Shown: positions 51,573-61,702, numbered from the stretch's first letter. The stretch: 64,000 nucleotides of DNA from SZUA-36 sp963774415 (GCA_963774415.1 CAVZEU010000001.1:558001-622000), one strand, 5' to 3'. A program made the numbers and translations. Notes: a model not told the origin generated them from the letters alone.

Positions 51573-54014
51573 ATGACTGCCCTCTTTTTGGCACTTTTCG
51601 TGTTGTCGCTGCTGCTTCTGGCCTATTACCGCATCCCGCTGCTGATATCGATCGCGATACTGGCCGGCCTGACCTTTGCCTTTACCGAGTTGCGCCATTT
51701 TTTTACGGTGCCCGCCTGGTTCCGCTGGAGTTACGGCATCATGACGGTCAGTCTCGCGGGATTTGCGATCAAGCCGCTGCGGCGCCTGCTTATCAGTGAC
51801 CGCCTGTTCGGCTTTTACCGCAAGGTGGTGCCCGAATTGTCCAGAACCGAGCGCGAGGCACTCGAGGCGGGTACCGTCTGGTGGGATGCGGACCTGTTCA
51901 GCGGCAGGCCGCGGTGGCGGCGGTTGCTGCGCCTGCCCGCCCCGCAGTTCAGCGCCAGGGAACTGGAGTTTCTCAACGGCCCCGTTGAGGAACTGTGCCT
52001 GATGTTGGACGACTGGGACATTTGCGAACAGCGCAAGGACCTGCCGGCGGCCGCCTGGCGCTTTATCCGCGAGAATGGATTTTTCAGCATGATCATACCG
52101 GAGCAATACGGGGGGCTTGGTTTCTCGGCACAGGCCCACTCCGCGGTCGTCATGAAGCTCGCCAGCCGCAACCTGACGGCAGCCGTCACGGTCATGGTTC
52201 CCAATTCGCTGGGTCCGGGTGAGCTGTTGCTGCGTTACGGCAGCGACGACCAGCGCCAGTACTACCTGCCGCGGCTGGCCAGCGGTGAGGACATACCGTG
52301 TTTTGCCCTGACCGGGCCGCTGGCGGGCTCCGACGCAGGCGCCATGCCGGACACCGGCATCGTCTGCATGGGTACACACGATGGCCGCGAAGTTCTCGGC
52401 TTGCGGCTCAACTGGAACAAGCGTTATATCACGCTGGCACCGGTCGCCACGCTGCTGGGGCTGGCATTCAATGCGCTTGACCCGGAGGGCCTGCTCGGCG
52501 GGGACAAGGAACTCGGCATTACCTGCGCGTTGATACCCACTTCGACGCCCGGTGTTGAAACCGGCAACCGGCACATGCCCGTGGGCGCGGTATTCATGAA
52601 CGGGCCGACCCGCGGCAGGGATGTTTTCATACCAATGGAATGGGTCATCGGCGGCCAGCAGCGTCTCGGCCAGGGCTGGCGCATGCTGATGGAAAGCCTG
52701 GCCGCCGGCCGGGCAATCTCGCTGCCCGCGCTCGGTGCCGCCGGCGGTAAGATGGCAGCGCTGCTGAGCGGGGCCTACGCCCGCATCCGTTCCCAGTTCG
52801 ACGTGCCTATCGCTCAATTCGGCGGGGTCGCGGAGGCCCTTGCCAGCATCGGCGGCATCAGCTACCGCATGGATGCCGCCCGCACGTTGACGTTGGTGGG
52901 GCTCGATGCAGGCGAACAGCCGGCCGTGCTGTCGGCCATCGTCAAGTACCAACTGACCGAGGGCAGCCGCGAATGTATCCGGCACGCCATGGATATTCAC
53001 GGCGGCAAGGCGATCATACAGGGGCCCAACAACTACCTGGCGCACGCCTGGCAGACACTGCCAATCGCCATTACCGTCGAAGGTGCAAATATCCTGACGC
53101 GCTCGATGATCATATTCGGCCAGGGCGCGATCCGCGCACATCCCTGGCTGCTCAAGGAGATGGCGGCCGTGAGCGGCGCCGCCAACGGCCAGGCGCGGCG
53201 CAATTTCGACCAAGCCCTGTTTGCGCACGCCGGTTATACCCTCAGCAACCTGGTACGCAGCCTGTTGCTGGCGCTGACGGCCGGCCGCATGAGCCCGGCT
53301 CCGGTTCGCGGCGCGCACGCCGACTGCTTCCGGCAACTGAACCGCATGAGCGCCGCTTTTGCATTCATCGCTGACGCGGTGCTGCTGACGCTGGGTGGAA
53401 AGTTCAAATTCAGGGAAAAGCTATCGGGGCGCCTGGCCGACGTCGTCATGCACCTGTACCTGGCCAGCGCCATGCTGAAACGGTTTCAGGACGACGGCTG
53501 CCCGCAGGAGGACCTGCCGCTGTTGCGCTGGGGCATGGCGGACAGCCTGCATAGCATCCAGCAAAGCCTGCTGGGTGTTTTGCGCAATTTCCCCCTGCCG
53601 CTGTTGGGCCGCTTGCTGCGTCTCGTGGTTTTCCCCCTGGGCCTGCCGTACTCGCCGCCCTCCGACCACGATGTCGAGGCCGTCGCGCGGCTGTTAACGG
53701 ACGAAAATGAATCCCGCGAGCGTTTGCTCGAGGGTGTTTTCATATCCGACCGTGACGACGCGACCGGGCGGGTAAACCGGGCGTTCCCCCTGGTGCTGCA
53801 AGCCGCCGCCGCCGAGCGCGCAATCCGCAACGCCTTGCGGCAAACGGTCAACTTCGAAAACTACGAAAGGCTCGTCGCCCGCGCCCGGGAGAGCGGCATC
53901 GTGACCGAGGAGCAGGCCGTTGCCGTGCAGTTGGCGCAAAAAGCGATCGCCGCAGTGATCGCCGTCGACGAATTCCCCCGCGGCAAAGCGGGCCGTAAAT
54001 CACGCCACCAATAG
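51573..54014 (+). CDS. fadE: Acyl-CoA dehydrogenase FadE
   Basis: Protein of 813 aa, the long proteobacterial FadE form. Two N-terminal hydrophobic stretches (about 2-33) point to membrane association. The dehydrogenase core has GFFSMIIPEQYGGLGFSA near 168-185, CFALTGPLAGSDAGAMPDTG near 245-264, and GGISYRMDAARTLT; the C-terminal DUF1974 region follows. It introduces the trans-2 double bond in acyl-CoA with FAD. ATG at 51573. Confidence 0.95.
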   Translation: MTALFLALFVLSLLLLAYYRIPLLISIAILAGLTFAFTELRHFFTVPAWFRWSYGIMTVSLAGFAIKPLRRLLISDRLFGFYRKVVPELSRTEREALEAGTVWWDADLFSGRPRWRRLLRLPAPQFSARELEFLNGPVEELCLMLDDWDICEQRKDLPAAAWRFIRENGFFSMIIPEQYGGLGFSAQAHSAVVMKLASRNLTAAVTVMVPNSLGPGELLLRYGSDDQRQYYLPRLASGEDIPCFALTGPLAGSDAGAMPDTGIVCMGTHDGREVLGLRLNWNKRYITLAPVATLLGLAFNALDPEGLLGGDKELGITCALIPTSTPGVETGNRHMPVGAVFMNGPTRGRDVFIPMEWVIGGQQRLGQGWRMLMESLAAGRAISLPALGAAGGKMAALLSGAYARIRSQFDVPIAQFGGVAEALASIGGISYRMDAARTLTLVGLDAGEQPAVLSAIVKYQLTEGSRECIRHAMDIHGGKAIIQGPNNYLAHAWQTLPIAITVEGANILTRSMIIFGQGAIRAHPWLLKEMAAVSGAANGQARRNFDQALFAHAGYTLSNLVRSLLLALTAGRMSPAPVRGAHADCFRQLNRMSAAFAFIADAVLLTLGGKFKFREKLSGRLADVVMHLYLASAMLKRFQDDGCPQEDLPLLRWGMADSLHSIQQSLLGVLRNFPLPLLGRLLRLVVFPLGLPYSPPSDHDVEAVARLLTDENESRERLLEGVFISDRDDATGRVNRAFPLVLQAAAAERAIRNALRQTVNFENYERLVARARESGIVTEEQAVAVQLAQKAIAAVIAVDEFPRGKAGRKSRHQ

Positions 54015-54055
54015 GCGGGTCGAACCCTCGCTGCGCCGGGTCCGCCGAGCACCGC

Positions 54056-55189
54056 TCAGCCCTCGGCGAAAAAGCGCCGGATGTCATCCTCCGCCGCCAT
54101 GCCGTCCGCGTAACCCAAATCGATCAACGTCCCGCAGTAGCCGGACTCGAACAGCAAATAGCTGGCCATGCGCCAGTCCCTGCCCCAGCCGCCGAGGGAC
54201 CGCAACAGCAGCTGCACACTGCGCGGTATCGATTTGACATGGTCTCGGGTCACATAGCGCAAATCCTTGCTGGGCCTGATTACGAGGCTGTCTATATTGA
54301 CCAGACTGGTCTGGTCGCGCTGTGCTTCCGGAATCAGTTTCAGGGTCCGGTTGACACGCCGCATGCGCGCCAGGTCGGCGTTGAGCGTATCCATGAAGAT
54401 CGTATCCAGCAGGTAACCGCCGATCTCGCCCAGCTTGGGATAGGCCGCGGGCTGAGTCGGCGGCAGATCGGGGTTTTCGTCACGCGTGCCTATGATCAGG
54501 ATTTTCTTCGCACCCAGGTGTATGGCCGGGCTCAACGGCGCTGTCAGGCGCATGCCGCCGTCACCAAAGTATTCGTGGCCGATGCGTTGCGCCGGGAATA
54601 ACACCGGCAGCGCGGCGGAAGCCAGCAGGTGCTCGACCTGCAAGCGCGTGGGCTGGCCCCGGCGGCGGGGGCGGTCCCAGGGCAGTATGTCACCCTGCGC
54701 CTGATAAAAACTGATGGCGCTCGCGCAGCTGTAGCCCGCCGCGGTAACCGCCACGCCACGCAGGTGCCCCTGTTCCAGCGCCGTCTGGATCCCTTCCAGG
54801 CGCAGGGTGCGCCTGAGAAAGCCCTCCAGCGGACTGTTGTCCAGGAGCGCTTTTGGCGCACAGGCGATCAGCCCGCCGGAAAACAGGGTCACGAACCAAC
54901 GCAGGGCCGAGCTCAGTACCGACCAGGCATCGGTGCGGTAGATGCGCGGGCAGCGCATCGTGCGCCAGAAATGCTCGAGCCGCTCGATACCCTGCAGATA
55001 TTCATGTGCATGGCTGGCCAGGACCGCCGCATTGATCGCGCCGGCCGAGGTGCCGCAGATGACCGGGAACGGGTTGCTCCTTTCGCCGAGCAGCTCGCCG
55101 ATGGCCTTGAGCACGCCCACCTGGTAGGAACCGCGGGCGCCACCTCCGGGCAGCATCAATGCCGTGTTATTGGATGTCGCTGTTTGCAT
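54056..55189 (-). CDS. Patatin-like phospholipase
   Basis: Protein of 377 aa. Oxyanion motif GGGARGSYQVGVLKAI near 16-31, nucleophile in GTSAGAINAA near 47-56, and the dyad aspartate in DGGMRL near 210. A C-terminal DUF3336-like tail ends YADGMAAEDDIRRFF. It would hydrolyse phospholipid acyl esters, supplying fatty acids for the adjacent FadE pathway. No signal peptide. Convergent with fadE (41-base gap). Confidence 0.9.
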   Translation of the reverse strand: MQTATSNNTALMLPGGGARGSYQVGVLKAIGELLGERSNPFPVICGTSAGAINAAVLASHAHEYLQGIERLEHFWRTMRCPRIYRTDAWSVLSSALRWFVTLFSGGLIACAPKALLDNSPLEGFLRRTLRLEGIQTALEQGHLRGVAVTAAGYSCASAISFYQAQGDILPWDRPRRRGQPTRLQVEHLLASAALPVLFPAQRIGHEYFGDGGMRLTAPLSPAIHLGAKKILIIGTRDENPDLPPTQPAAYPKLGEIGGYLLDTIFMDTLNADLARMRRVNRTLKLIPEAQRDQTSLVNIDSLVIRPSKDLRYVTRDHVKSIPRSVQLLLRSLGGWGRDWRMASYLLFESGYCGTLIDLGYADGMAAEDDIRRFFAEG

Positions 55190-55372
55190 ACCGCGAGCGC
55201 ATGGACGGTGTATCCCGAGAACTGCCCTGAAGCCGAATTCAAACGTCGGATTGTATCCCGCTTACCGATATTATTCACCTGTTGTACACTGGTACCGGAG
55301 CCGGGGTGGGAAGCCAGACCGCCGCTTTCCGGCTACACTGTAAACACCGTGAAGACACCGACGGAGCCTGAT

Positions 55373-55708
55373 ATGAAAGAATCGAAGCGTGACCGCTGCC
55401 GGCCATGCGAAGGCGGCGTCCAACCGCTTGGCCGTGAACAGGTACTGGCCGAACTCGAAGATCTGCCCGGCTGGCGGCTCGACGATGACGGCCAATCCAT
55501 CGTGCGCGATTTCCGCTTTGATGGTTTCCGGGCGACGATGAAATTTGTCAACGCACTGGCGGCCATGGCCGAGGCGCAGGGCCACCACCCGGATTTTTGC
55601 GCCGGCTATGGCTATTGCAAGGTCCGTTACACGACTCACGCCATTGGCGGCCTTTCCGACAACGACCTGATTTGCGCGGCGCTGGCCAGCGAACTGACGG
55701 AGTCCTGA
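55373..55708 (+). CDS. phhB: Pterin-4a-carbinolamine dehydratase
   Basis: Protein of 111 aa. The active-site block AQGHHPDF...YTTHAIGGLSDND matches the family pattern (HHP, TTHD-x-GG, D), with two departures: the aromatic after HHP is F and D is A in THAIGG. It dehydrates carbinolamine pterins. A cysteine pair (CRPC) near 8-11 in the N-terminus is unusual for the short form. ATG at 55373; the frame is open far upstream but antisense to the patatin gene. Confidence 0.85.
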   Translation: MKESKRDRCRPCEGGVQPLGREQVLAELEDLPGWRLDDDGQSIVRDFRFDGFRATMKFVNALAAMAEAQGHHPDFCAGYGYCKVRYTTHAIGGLSDNDLICAALASELTES

Positions 55709-55712
55709 GGAC

Positions 55713-56669
55713 ATGACCGAGATATCACTGGAAAAGACGGCCCCGCAACCGGAGCGCCTTAACCGGCTGCGCCAGGCAATCGCCACAGTCAACCAGATCA
55801 TCCTCGGCAAGGAAACGCAAATTGAGCTGGCCTTCAGCTGCCTGCTGGCGCGCGGCCACCTGCTGATCGAAGATTTGCCCGGCGTCGGCAAAACAACGCT
55901 GGCCCATGCGCTGGCCACGGTCATCGGCGCACGCTACCAGCGCATACAGTTTACCAGCGACATGCTGCCGGCCGACATTCTCGGCATGTCGATCTACCGC
56001 CGCGACCAGAAGAAATTCGAATTCCACCCCGGACCCATTTTTGCGGAACTGGTACTGGCGGACGAGATCAACCGGGCCACCCCCAAATCCCAGAGCGCAC
56101 TGCTGGAAGCCATGGCCGAGGGCCAGGTTACCATCGAGGGTGCGACCCACGAGCTGCCACAGCCGTTTTTCGTCATCGCCACCCAGAACCCCCTCGATTT
56201 GGTCGGCACCTTCCCGTTGCCGAACTCGCAACTCGACAGGTTCATGTTGAGCATTTCCCTCGGTTTTCCGGTTCCCGAGGTGGAACGCCAACTACTGTTG
56301 GCGCGCGACCGGGCCGCCGTGCTGCGCGACACCGAAGCCAACATGAGTCCGGAAGATATCATGCAGCTCAATCGGGATTGCCAGAAAGTGCACGCCGGCG
56401 GCGCCCTGCTCGATTACCTGCAGGATCTGATGGCTGCAACCCGCAATGGCCGCTGGTTTGCTTCCGGCTTGTCGCCGCGCGCCGGCATCGTCCTGTTGCA
56501 GTGCTGCAAGGCGCATGCCTTCCTGCACGGCCGGGATTTTGTCACACCCGACGATGTCAAGGCCGTTTTCCCCTCCCTGGCGCGTCACCGACTGAGCCTG
56601 CCGCAGGGCGTGGAAAAACCGGTCGATGAACAAATTTCAGCGCTGCTGAGCCAGGTCAACATCCCCTAG
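55713..56669 (+). CDS. MoxR-family AAA+ ATPase
   Basis: Protein of 318 aa. Walker A LPGVGKTTLAHAL near 55-67, Walker B LADEINRATPKSQSALLEAM, sensor ATQNPLD and ENPxx-type arginine region near FPLPNSQLDRF. It acts as a chaperone-like ATPase for partner proteins with VWA or DUF58 domains. It starts 5 bases after phhB and leads the MoxR-DUF58-transglutaminase trio. Confidence 0.94.
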   Translation: MTEISLEKTAPQPERLNRLRQAIATVNQIILGKETQIELAFSCLLARGHLLIEDLPGVGKTTLAHALATVIGARYQRIQFTSDMLPADILGMSIYRRDQKKFEFHPGPIFAELVLADEINRATPKSQSALLEAMAEGQVTIEGATHELPQPFFVIATQNPLDLVGTFPLPNSQLDRFMLSISLGFPVPEVERQLLLARDRAAVLRDTEANMSPEDIMQLNRDCQKVHAGGALLDYLQDLMAATRNGRWFASGLSPRAGIVLLQCCKAHAFLHGRDFVTPDDVKAVFPSLARHRLSLPQGVEKPVDEQISALLSQVNIP

Positions 56670-56682
56670 GGAAGAGCCGGGC

Positions 56683-57684
56683 ATGAGCGCTCAGCAACCC
56701 GCCGCGCCGCCGCTCGGGCCACGGCGTTTCCTGGTTCCGCGCAAGAATCTTCTCGACGACTGGATCAAGCAGCGCGTCCGCCGCAAACGCGCGCCCACCG
56801 CGCTGCCGTTCGAAGTACGTTATCAGAACGTTTATGTCCTGCCCACGCAATTCGGCCTCGCGTTCGGACTGATGCTGGTGTTCATGGCCCTCGGAGGCCT
56901 CAATTTCAATAACAACATGGCCCTGCTGCTGGTCTTCCTGCTGGCCACGATTGCGCAGATGACCACATTTATCGCCTACCGGAATCTCGCCGGCCTGCGT
57001 ATCGAGAACGTACACGCGGCGCCGGTGTTCTGCGGGCAGGCGGCCCGCTTCAGGGTGTTTCTCGCCAACCCCACGGAACAACGGCGGTTCGTCGTGCAGG
57101 CCGGTTTCGACAAGCCGCAGGTCTGCACGGACATCATCCCGGCGGCAAGCAGCGTGATCGAGTTGAATCTTGCCAGCAGCCGGCGCGGCTGGCTGGAGAT
57201 GCTGCCGTTTCGTTTGGAAACCCGCTTTCCACTGGGCCTGTTCAAAGCCTGGACCTGGGTGTTCCCGAGCAGCCGCTGCCTGGTCTACCCGGCCCCAGCC
57301 CGCAACGCGCCGCCCCTGCCCAGGATCGGGCAGGGGCAATCAGGCCTGGCCAGGAAAGGTGACGGTGACCAGGTACACGGTTTGCGCAAGTATCAATTGG
57401 GAGACTCGCTGCAGCGAATTGCATGGCGCGCCAGCGCGCGTCACGACGAGTTGTACAGCCTGGAAATGGAATCCCCGTCGGATGAAGCCTGCGTGCTGGA
57501 CTGGCATGCTCTGCAGGGGCTGGATGCCGAAAAGCGGCTTTCGGTTCTGACGGCATGGGTGCTGGCGGCGGAGCAAGAGCAACTGGCCTACAGCCTGGTG
57601 TTGCCCGACCGCGGCTTGCCCGCCGGCGCCGGGCCGGACCATCGCTCGGCCTGCCTCGAAATGCTGGCGCTTTACGACCCATGA
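56683..57684 (+). CDS. DUF58 domain membrane protein
   Basis: Protein of 333 aa with two adjacent helices near 50-85 (FGLAFGLMLVFMALGGL, NMALLLVFLLATIAQM) and a C-terminal DUF58 block: GDGDQVHGLRKYQLGDSLQRIAW. A vWA-like fold partner of MoxR. Overlaps the next gene by 4 bases (ATGA). Confidence 0.92.
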   Translation: MSAQQPAAPPLGPRRFLVPRKNLLDDWIKQRVRRKRAPTALPFEVRYQNVYVLPTQFGLAFGLMLVFMALGGLNFNNNMALLLVFLLATIAQMTTFIAYRNLAGLRIENVHAAPVFCGQAARFRVFLANPTEQRRFVVQAGFDKPQVCTDIIPAASSVIELNLASSRRGWLEMLPFRLETRFPLGLFKAWTWVFPSSRCLVYPAPARNAPPLPRIGQGQSGLARKGDGDQVHGLRKYQLGDSLQRIAWRASARHDELYSLEMESPSDEACVLDWHALQGLDAEKRLSVLTAWVLAAEQEQLAYSLVLPDRGLPAGAGPDHRSACLEMLALYDP

Positions 57685-59696
57685 GCAGCGACAGCGCAAA
57701 GCGGGCCGCGCTCTACAACGGTCTCAGCAACGAAGGCATCTGTTGGACGATAGCCTGCCTCGGCGTCAGTCTGCTGCCGCAGCTTCACAGCATGACCCTC
57801 GCGCTGATACTGCTCACCGTTGTGCCCATCCTGTGGCGTCTGTTCGCCCAGTTCCGCAAGTGGCGCCCGCTCCCGATCGTACTCAGGGTGCTGGCCACGG
57901 CCATTGCCGTGGCCGTGCTGGTTCTGACCTATGGCGGGCTCGTAGGCCGGCGAACCGCCATTACCCTGCTGTCCCTGATGCTGTCGCTGAAACTGCTGGA
58001 AACGTTCCGCACGCGCGACGCCAGGATCATCGCCTGCCTCAGCCTGTTCCTGTGCGCAACGCAATTCCTGTTCACACAGGGCATGGTGATGGTTTTATAC
58101 ATGACCGCCTGCCTGCTCGCCGCGCTGATTGCATTGATCTACCTGCAGCGCTGGGAAGCGCTGAGGCCGCTGGGCAAATCGCCGGGACCGCCTCGCGGCA
58201 TGTTCGCGGAACTCGGCTTCAGCGCCCGCATGCTGGTGCTCGCCCTGCCGGTCGGCATCGCCCTGTTCCTGTTGTTCCCGCGCTGGGGCAGCCCGCTGTG
58301 GGGCGTGCCGGAAGAAGCGCTGGATTCGAGGTCGGGGTTGTCAGACAGCATGTCGCCCGGTTCCATCCAGAGCCTGTTCATGGACGACTCACCGGCATTC
58401 CGCGTCCAGTTCGACGGCGCCATTCCCCGCCACAGCGAACTCTACTGGCGCGGCCCCGTGCTTTGGAACTTCGACGGCAAGGAGTGGAGCAGATCCTACC
58501 TGAGTCGGAACCTGCGGGCCATGCGCAAGCCGGACCCAAACAAGGCCATCTATCGTTACACGATGCAGGTCGAGCCGACCGAGCAGCGCTGGCTGTACGC
58601 GCTGGATTACCCTGCCGTGCTGCCGCCGCATACGCATTTGAGCATGAGCTACGAACTGCTGTCGAACCGGCCTGTAACCCAATTACGCAATATCACCGTG
58701 GCCTCGGACCCGAATTTCACGGACAGCCCGAAGATCAAACAAACCCTGCTCAGGGCGGCGCTCGAACTGCCGCCGGGGTTCAATCCGAGAACCGCCGCGA
58801 TGATGGCCAAGTGGCGCGCCGAGGAAAAGAGCGACTCCGCGATCGTGCGGCGCGCGCTGGCGTTCTTCAACCGCGAAAACTTCCGCTATACGCTCAACCC
58901 GCCCCTGCTCAGCAATAATACGGTCGACGAGTTCCTGTTCGATACACGCAAGGGTTTCTGCGAACACTACGCCTCTGCGTTTACCGTCATGATGCGCATG
59001 GCGGGTATCCCGGCCCGCGTCGTTACCGGTTACCAAGGCGGCTGGTACAACGAACTCGGCGCCTACCTGCTGGTCAGGCAATCCGATGCGCATGCCTGGT
59101 CGGAGGTCTGGGTCAGGGGCGCCGGCTGGACCCGTATCGACCCCACCGCCGCGGTCGCGCCCGGGCGTGTCGAGGAGGGTGCGCTGGACCTGCTGGCGCA
59201 GCGCCGCCACCTGCTGGACTTCGCCTGGTTGCGCAACGCGCGGAACACGTTTGATCTGCTGCAGCGGGGCTGGAACGACTGGGTCATCGCCTTCAACCAC
59301 GACAGGCAGTCGAGGCTGTTCACCGGTTTCGGCTGGGGCCTGTTTGACGCCAACAAGCTGGTTGCCGCGATGGTCGCGGTCAGCATCCTGATCACCCTCG
59401 CGCTTTACCTGCTGCTGCCGGTAATCGGCCGGTTCCGGGCCGCGCGCAAGCAGGACCGGGTCGTCAGGCTGTGGCGCGTGTTTTCCACCCGCTTGCGCAA
59501 GGCCGGCGCACGGGCTGCACCGTGGATGGCGCCGAAGGAACTGGCGGCCATCGCCGGCAGTCAATTAAGACAACAGGCCGGGGAAATTGACCGGATCGCG
59601 GAATTGTACACACTATGCCGTTACTCGCCGCGCCGCGGCCATGAGGCCGAACTGGAGGCCTTGATCAAGGGTTTTCACCCGCGGCCGGCATCGTAG
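57681..59696 (+). CDS. tgpA: DUF3488 transglutaminase-like membrane protein (TgpA type)
   Basis: Protein of 671 aa. Five or six N-terminal helices (about 18-190), then a periplasmic transglutaminase core: nucleophile Cys in GFCEHYASAFTVMMRMAGIPAR, His in DAHAWSEVWV and Asp in WTRIDPTAAV. A further helix near 568-586 and a cytosolic DUF4129-like tail follow. TgpA of Pseudomonas is essential and acts in the periplasm. Start ATG at 57681; the upstream extension overlaps the DUF58 gene. Confidence 0.92.
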   Translation: MSSDSAKRAALYNGLSNEGICWTIACLGVSLLPQLHSMTLALILLTVVPILWRLFAQFRKWRPLPIVLRVLATAIAVAVLVLTYGGLVGRRTAITLLSLMLSLKLLETFRTRDARIIACLSLFLCATQFLFTQGMVMVLYMTACLLAALIALIYLQRWEALRPLGKSPGPPRGMFAELGFSARMLVLALPVGIALFLLFPRWGSPLWGVPEEALDSRSGLSDSMSPGSIQSLFMDDSPAFRVQFDGAIPRHSELYWRGPVLWNFDGKEWSRSYLSRNLRAMRKPDPNKAIYRYTMQVEPTEQRWLYALDYPAVLPPHTHLSMSYELLSNRPVTQLRNITVASDPNFTDSPKIKQTLLRAALELPPGFNPRTAAMMAKWRAEEKSDSAIVRRALAFFNRENFRYTLNPPLLSNNTVDEFLFDTRKGFCEHYASAFTVMMRMAGIPARVVTGYQGGWYNELGAYLLVRQSDAHAWSEVWVRGAGWTRIDPTAAVAPGRVEEGALDLLAQRRHLLDFAWLRNARNTFDLLQRGWNDWVIAFNHDRQSRLFTGFGWGLFDANKLVAAMVAVSILITLALYLLLPVIGRFRAARKQDRVVRLWRVFSTRLRKAGARAAPWMAPKELAAIAGSQLRQQAGEIDRIAELYTLCRYSPRRGHEAELEALIKGFHPRPAS

Positions 59697-59752
59697 GGCC
59701 ATTGACTCCCTGCCATGCGGGGGTAGGATGTAACAAACGACGGAGCACAGCG

Positions 59753-60277
59753 ATGAAATTTCAAACACGCATGTTGAGCCTGGCCACGCTCGGCGGCTTG
59801 CTGTTATCGGCCTGCACCAGCGTGCCCGTGCAACTGCAGGGCGACTACAGCAACCTCAACCCGAAGGCCGCCGCCAACAAGGATATCGGCACCCGGGTGC
59901 GGTGGGGCGGCGTGTTACTGGAAACGCACCCCGAAGCCGACCATACCTGTTTCGAGATCCTGTCTCGGCAATTGCAGAGTTCCATGCGGCCAGTCGAATC
60001 CGACGAGGCCAGCGGCCGGTTCATCGCCTGTAAAGCCGGATTTTATGACCCGGAAGTGTTCGTCAAGGGACGTGAAGTCACGGTCACCGGAACCCTGGTC
60101 CGCATCGACAGACGCAAGGTGGGAAACTACGACTATACCTACCCCGTGGTCAATGCTGACTTCATCAGTCTCTGGCCCAAGCGCCGCGAAGTCATTTACA
60201 GAGAGCCCTTTATCCCGTTCAGCCCGTACTACTGGTACTACCCATACCCGTACTATTTTTACCGGTACCCATTTTAG
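59753..60277 (+). CDS. Slp family outer-membrane lipoprotein
   Basis: Protein of 174 aa. Signal and lipobox LLLSAC (Cys20), then the Slp core: RVRWGGVLLETHPE, VFVKGREVTVTGTLVRI and YTYPVVNADFISLWP. The tail is rich in Tyr and Pro (FSPYYWYYPYPYYFY). Slp proteins are envelope lipoproteins linked to starvation and acid stress. Start ATG at 59753 after GGAG. Confidence 0.88.
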   Translation: MKFQTRMLSLATLGGLLLSACTSVPVQLQGDYSNLNPKAAANKDIGTRVRWGGVLLETHPEADHTCFEILSRQLQSSMRPVESDEASGRFIACKAGFYDPEVFVKGREVTVTGTLVRIDRRKVGNYDYTYPVVNADFISLWPKRREVIYREPFIPFSPYYWYYPYPYYFYRYPF

Positions 60278-60312
60278 GCCGGCCCTGGCAAGCGGCGAGC
60301 CGATCACGGCCG

Positions 60313-61002
60313 ATGCCTTTGTTCGAAGGGTTTCCGGAGGATTTTTTCAGTTTCTTCGAGGAACTGACAGCGAATAACAACCGCCCCTGGTTCAATGCCA
60401 ACAAGCGCCGTTACCGCGACTCGGTGCTGCTGCCGATGGGCAGGTTCATCAGCGCCATTGCGCCGGGACTGAAATCCATTTCATCGAGTTACACGGCCGA
60501 TCCCCGCCCCAACGGCGGTTCCATGTTCCGCATTTACCGTGATACGCGCTTTCTCAAGGACAAAACCCCGTACAAGACCCACGCAGCCTGCCATTTCCGG
60601 CATGTTGCAGGCCGCGATGCGCACGCCCCCGGCTTCTACGTTGAATTCGCCATCGACGGCATCCGTATCGGCGGTGGTATCTGGCGGCCGCCCGCCAGGC
60701 AACTGGGCACGATCAGGGCGTTCATCGCCGATAACCCGGCCGCCTGGGAAAAATTGCGTCATTCCGCGGCCGTCCGCCGGGCAGGCGGCATCCAGGGCGA
60801 AGCGCTGCAGCGCCCCCCGCGCGGATACGGAACCGACAGCCGCCACCTCGAAGACCTCAAGCGCAAAACCTTTTTTGTGATGCAACGCGCTGGCACGGAA
60901 CTGGCCCGGTCGGCCGTGCTGGTGGACGCCACCATCAGCGCGTTCCGTAGCGCGGCTGAACTCAACCGCTTCCTGACCATGGCGCTCGAATTGCCCGCCT
61001 GA
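60313..61002 (+). CDS. DUF2461 family protein
   Basis: Protein of 229 aa matching the DUF2461/TIGR02453 family throughout: FFSFFEELTANNNRPWFNANKRRY near 11, MFRIYRDTRFLKDKTPYKTH near 76, and GGGIWRPPARQL near 120. Function unknown. The family is broad among bacteria and fungi. ATG at 60313. Confidence 0.88.
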   Translation: MPLFEGFPEDFFSFFEELTANNNRPWFNANKRRYRDSVLLPMGRFISAIAPGLKSISSSYTADPRPNGGSMFRIYRDTRFLKDKTPYKTHAACHFRHVAGRDAHAPGFYVEFAIDGIRIGGGIWRPPARQLGTIRAFIADNPAAWEKLRHSAAVRRAGGIQGEALQRPPRGYGTDSRHLEDLKRKTFFVMQRAGTELARSAVLVDATISAFRSAAELNRFLTMALELPA

Positions 61003-61005
61003 TAC

Positions 61006-61039
61006 TTGCAGGCCGTATTTTTACTGTATATATTTACAG
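61006..61039 (+). promoter_or_regulatory. lexA promoter with SOS box
   Basis: -35 TTGCAG (61006-61011) and -10 TATATT (61029-61034) are 17 bases apart. A 16-bp LexA box CTGTATATATTTACAG (61024-61039; CTG-N10-CAG, E. coli type) covers the -10, so LexA would repress its own gene and the imuA-like gene behind it. Confidence 0.88.
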
Positions 61040-61063
61040 TAATCATAACCGGATCACGTACCC

Positions 61064-61702
61064 ATGTCCGTCAAGATGCTGACGAAAAGACAAAAGGAAA
61101 TTCTCACTTTTATATCTAATCATATTGATTCTGAAGGATTTCCTCCGACAAGAAGTGAGCTATCCGCACATTTCGGGTTTCGTTCCCCGAATGCCGCGGA
61201 AAGTCACCTGCGGGCACTGGAAGGCAAGCAAATGCTCCGTATCGGCGCCGGGCGCTCACGCGGCATCGTGCTGACCGCTCTGGCTCGGAGCAACCTGGCC
61301 GTGACCGGCGGGCGGCGGCGACCGATACCGCTGGTCGGGCGGGTTGCCGCCGGCAGCCCGATCCTGGCGGAGGAAAACATCGAGCACGAATACCGCCTGG
61401 ACCTGTCGCTGTTTTCACCGCGGCCGCACTACCTGCTGCGCGTCGAAGGCGACAGCATGCATGACGCGGGCATCCTCGATGGCGATCTGCTGGCCGTGCA
61501 CCGCACGCCGGAAGCCCGCAACGGCCAGATCGTGGTGGCACGCCTGGACGACGAGGTTACCGTCAAGCGTTTCGAACGCAGCGGCCACCAGGTCAGCCTC
61601 CTGCCCGACAACCCGGAGTTCCAGCCTATCCGGATCGACCTCCGCAGGCAGGCTCTGGTGATCGAGGGCCTCGGTGTCGGCGTCATCCGTTCCCGCTTGT
61701 GA
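61064..61702 (+). CDS. lexA: SOS repressor LexA
   Basis: Protein of 212 aa. Winged helix at 1-70 (TKRQKEILTFISNH, PPTRSELSAHFGFRSPNAAESHL), the self-cleavage site in RVAAGSPIL (Ala-Gly, near 93), catalytic Ser in VEGDSMHDAGI near 127 and Lys in VTVKRFER near 167. RecA-activated self-cleavage induces DNA repair genes. Overlaps the imuA-like gene by 4 bases. Confidence 0.96.
   Translation: MSVKMLTKRQKEILTFISNHIDSEGFPPTRSELSAHFGFRSPNAAESHLRALEGKQMLRIGAGRSRGIVLTALARSNLAVTGGRRRPIPLVGRVAAGSPILAEENIEHEYRLDLSLFSPRPHYLLRVEGDSMHDAGILDGDLLAVHRTPEARNGQIVVARLDDEVTVKRFERSGHQVSLLPDNPEFQPIRIDLRRQALVIEGLGVGVIRSRL

Noticed and set aside
51549..53336. 595-codon minus-strand open frame
   Set aside because: Antisense to fadE with strongly biased Gln/Arg composition.
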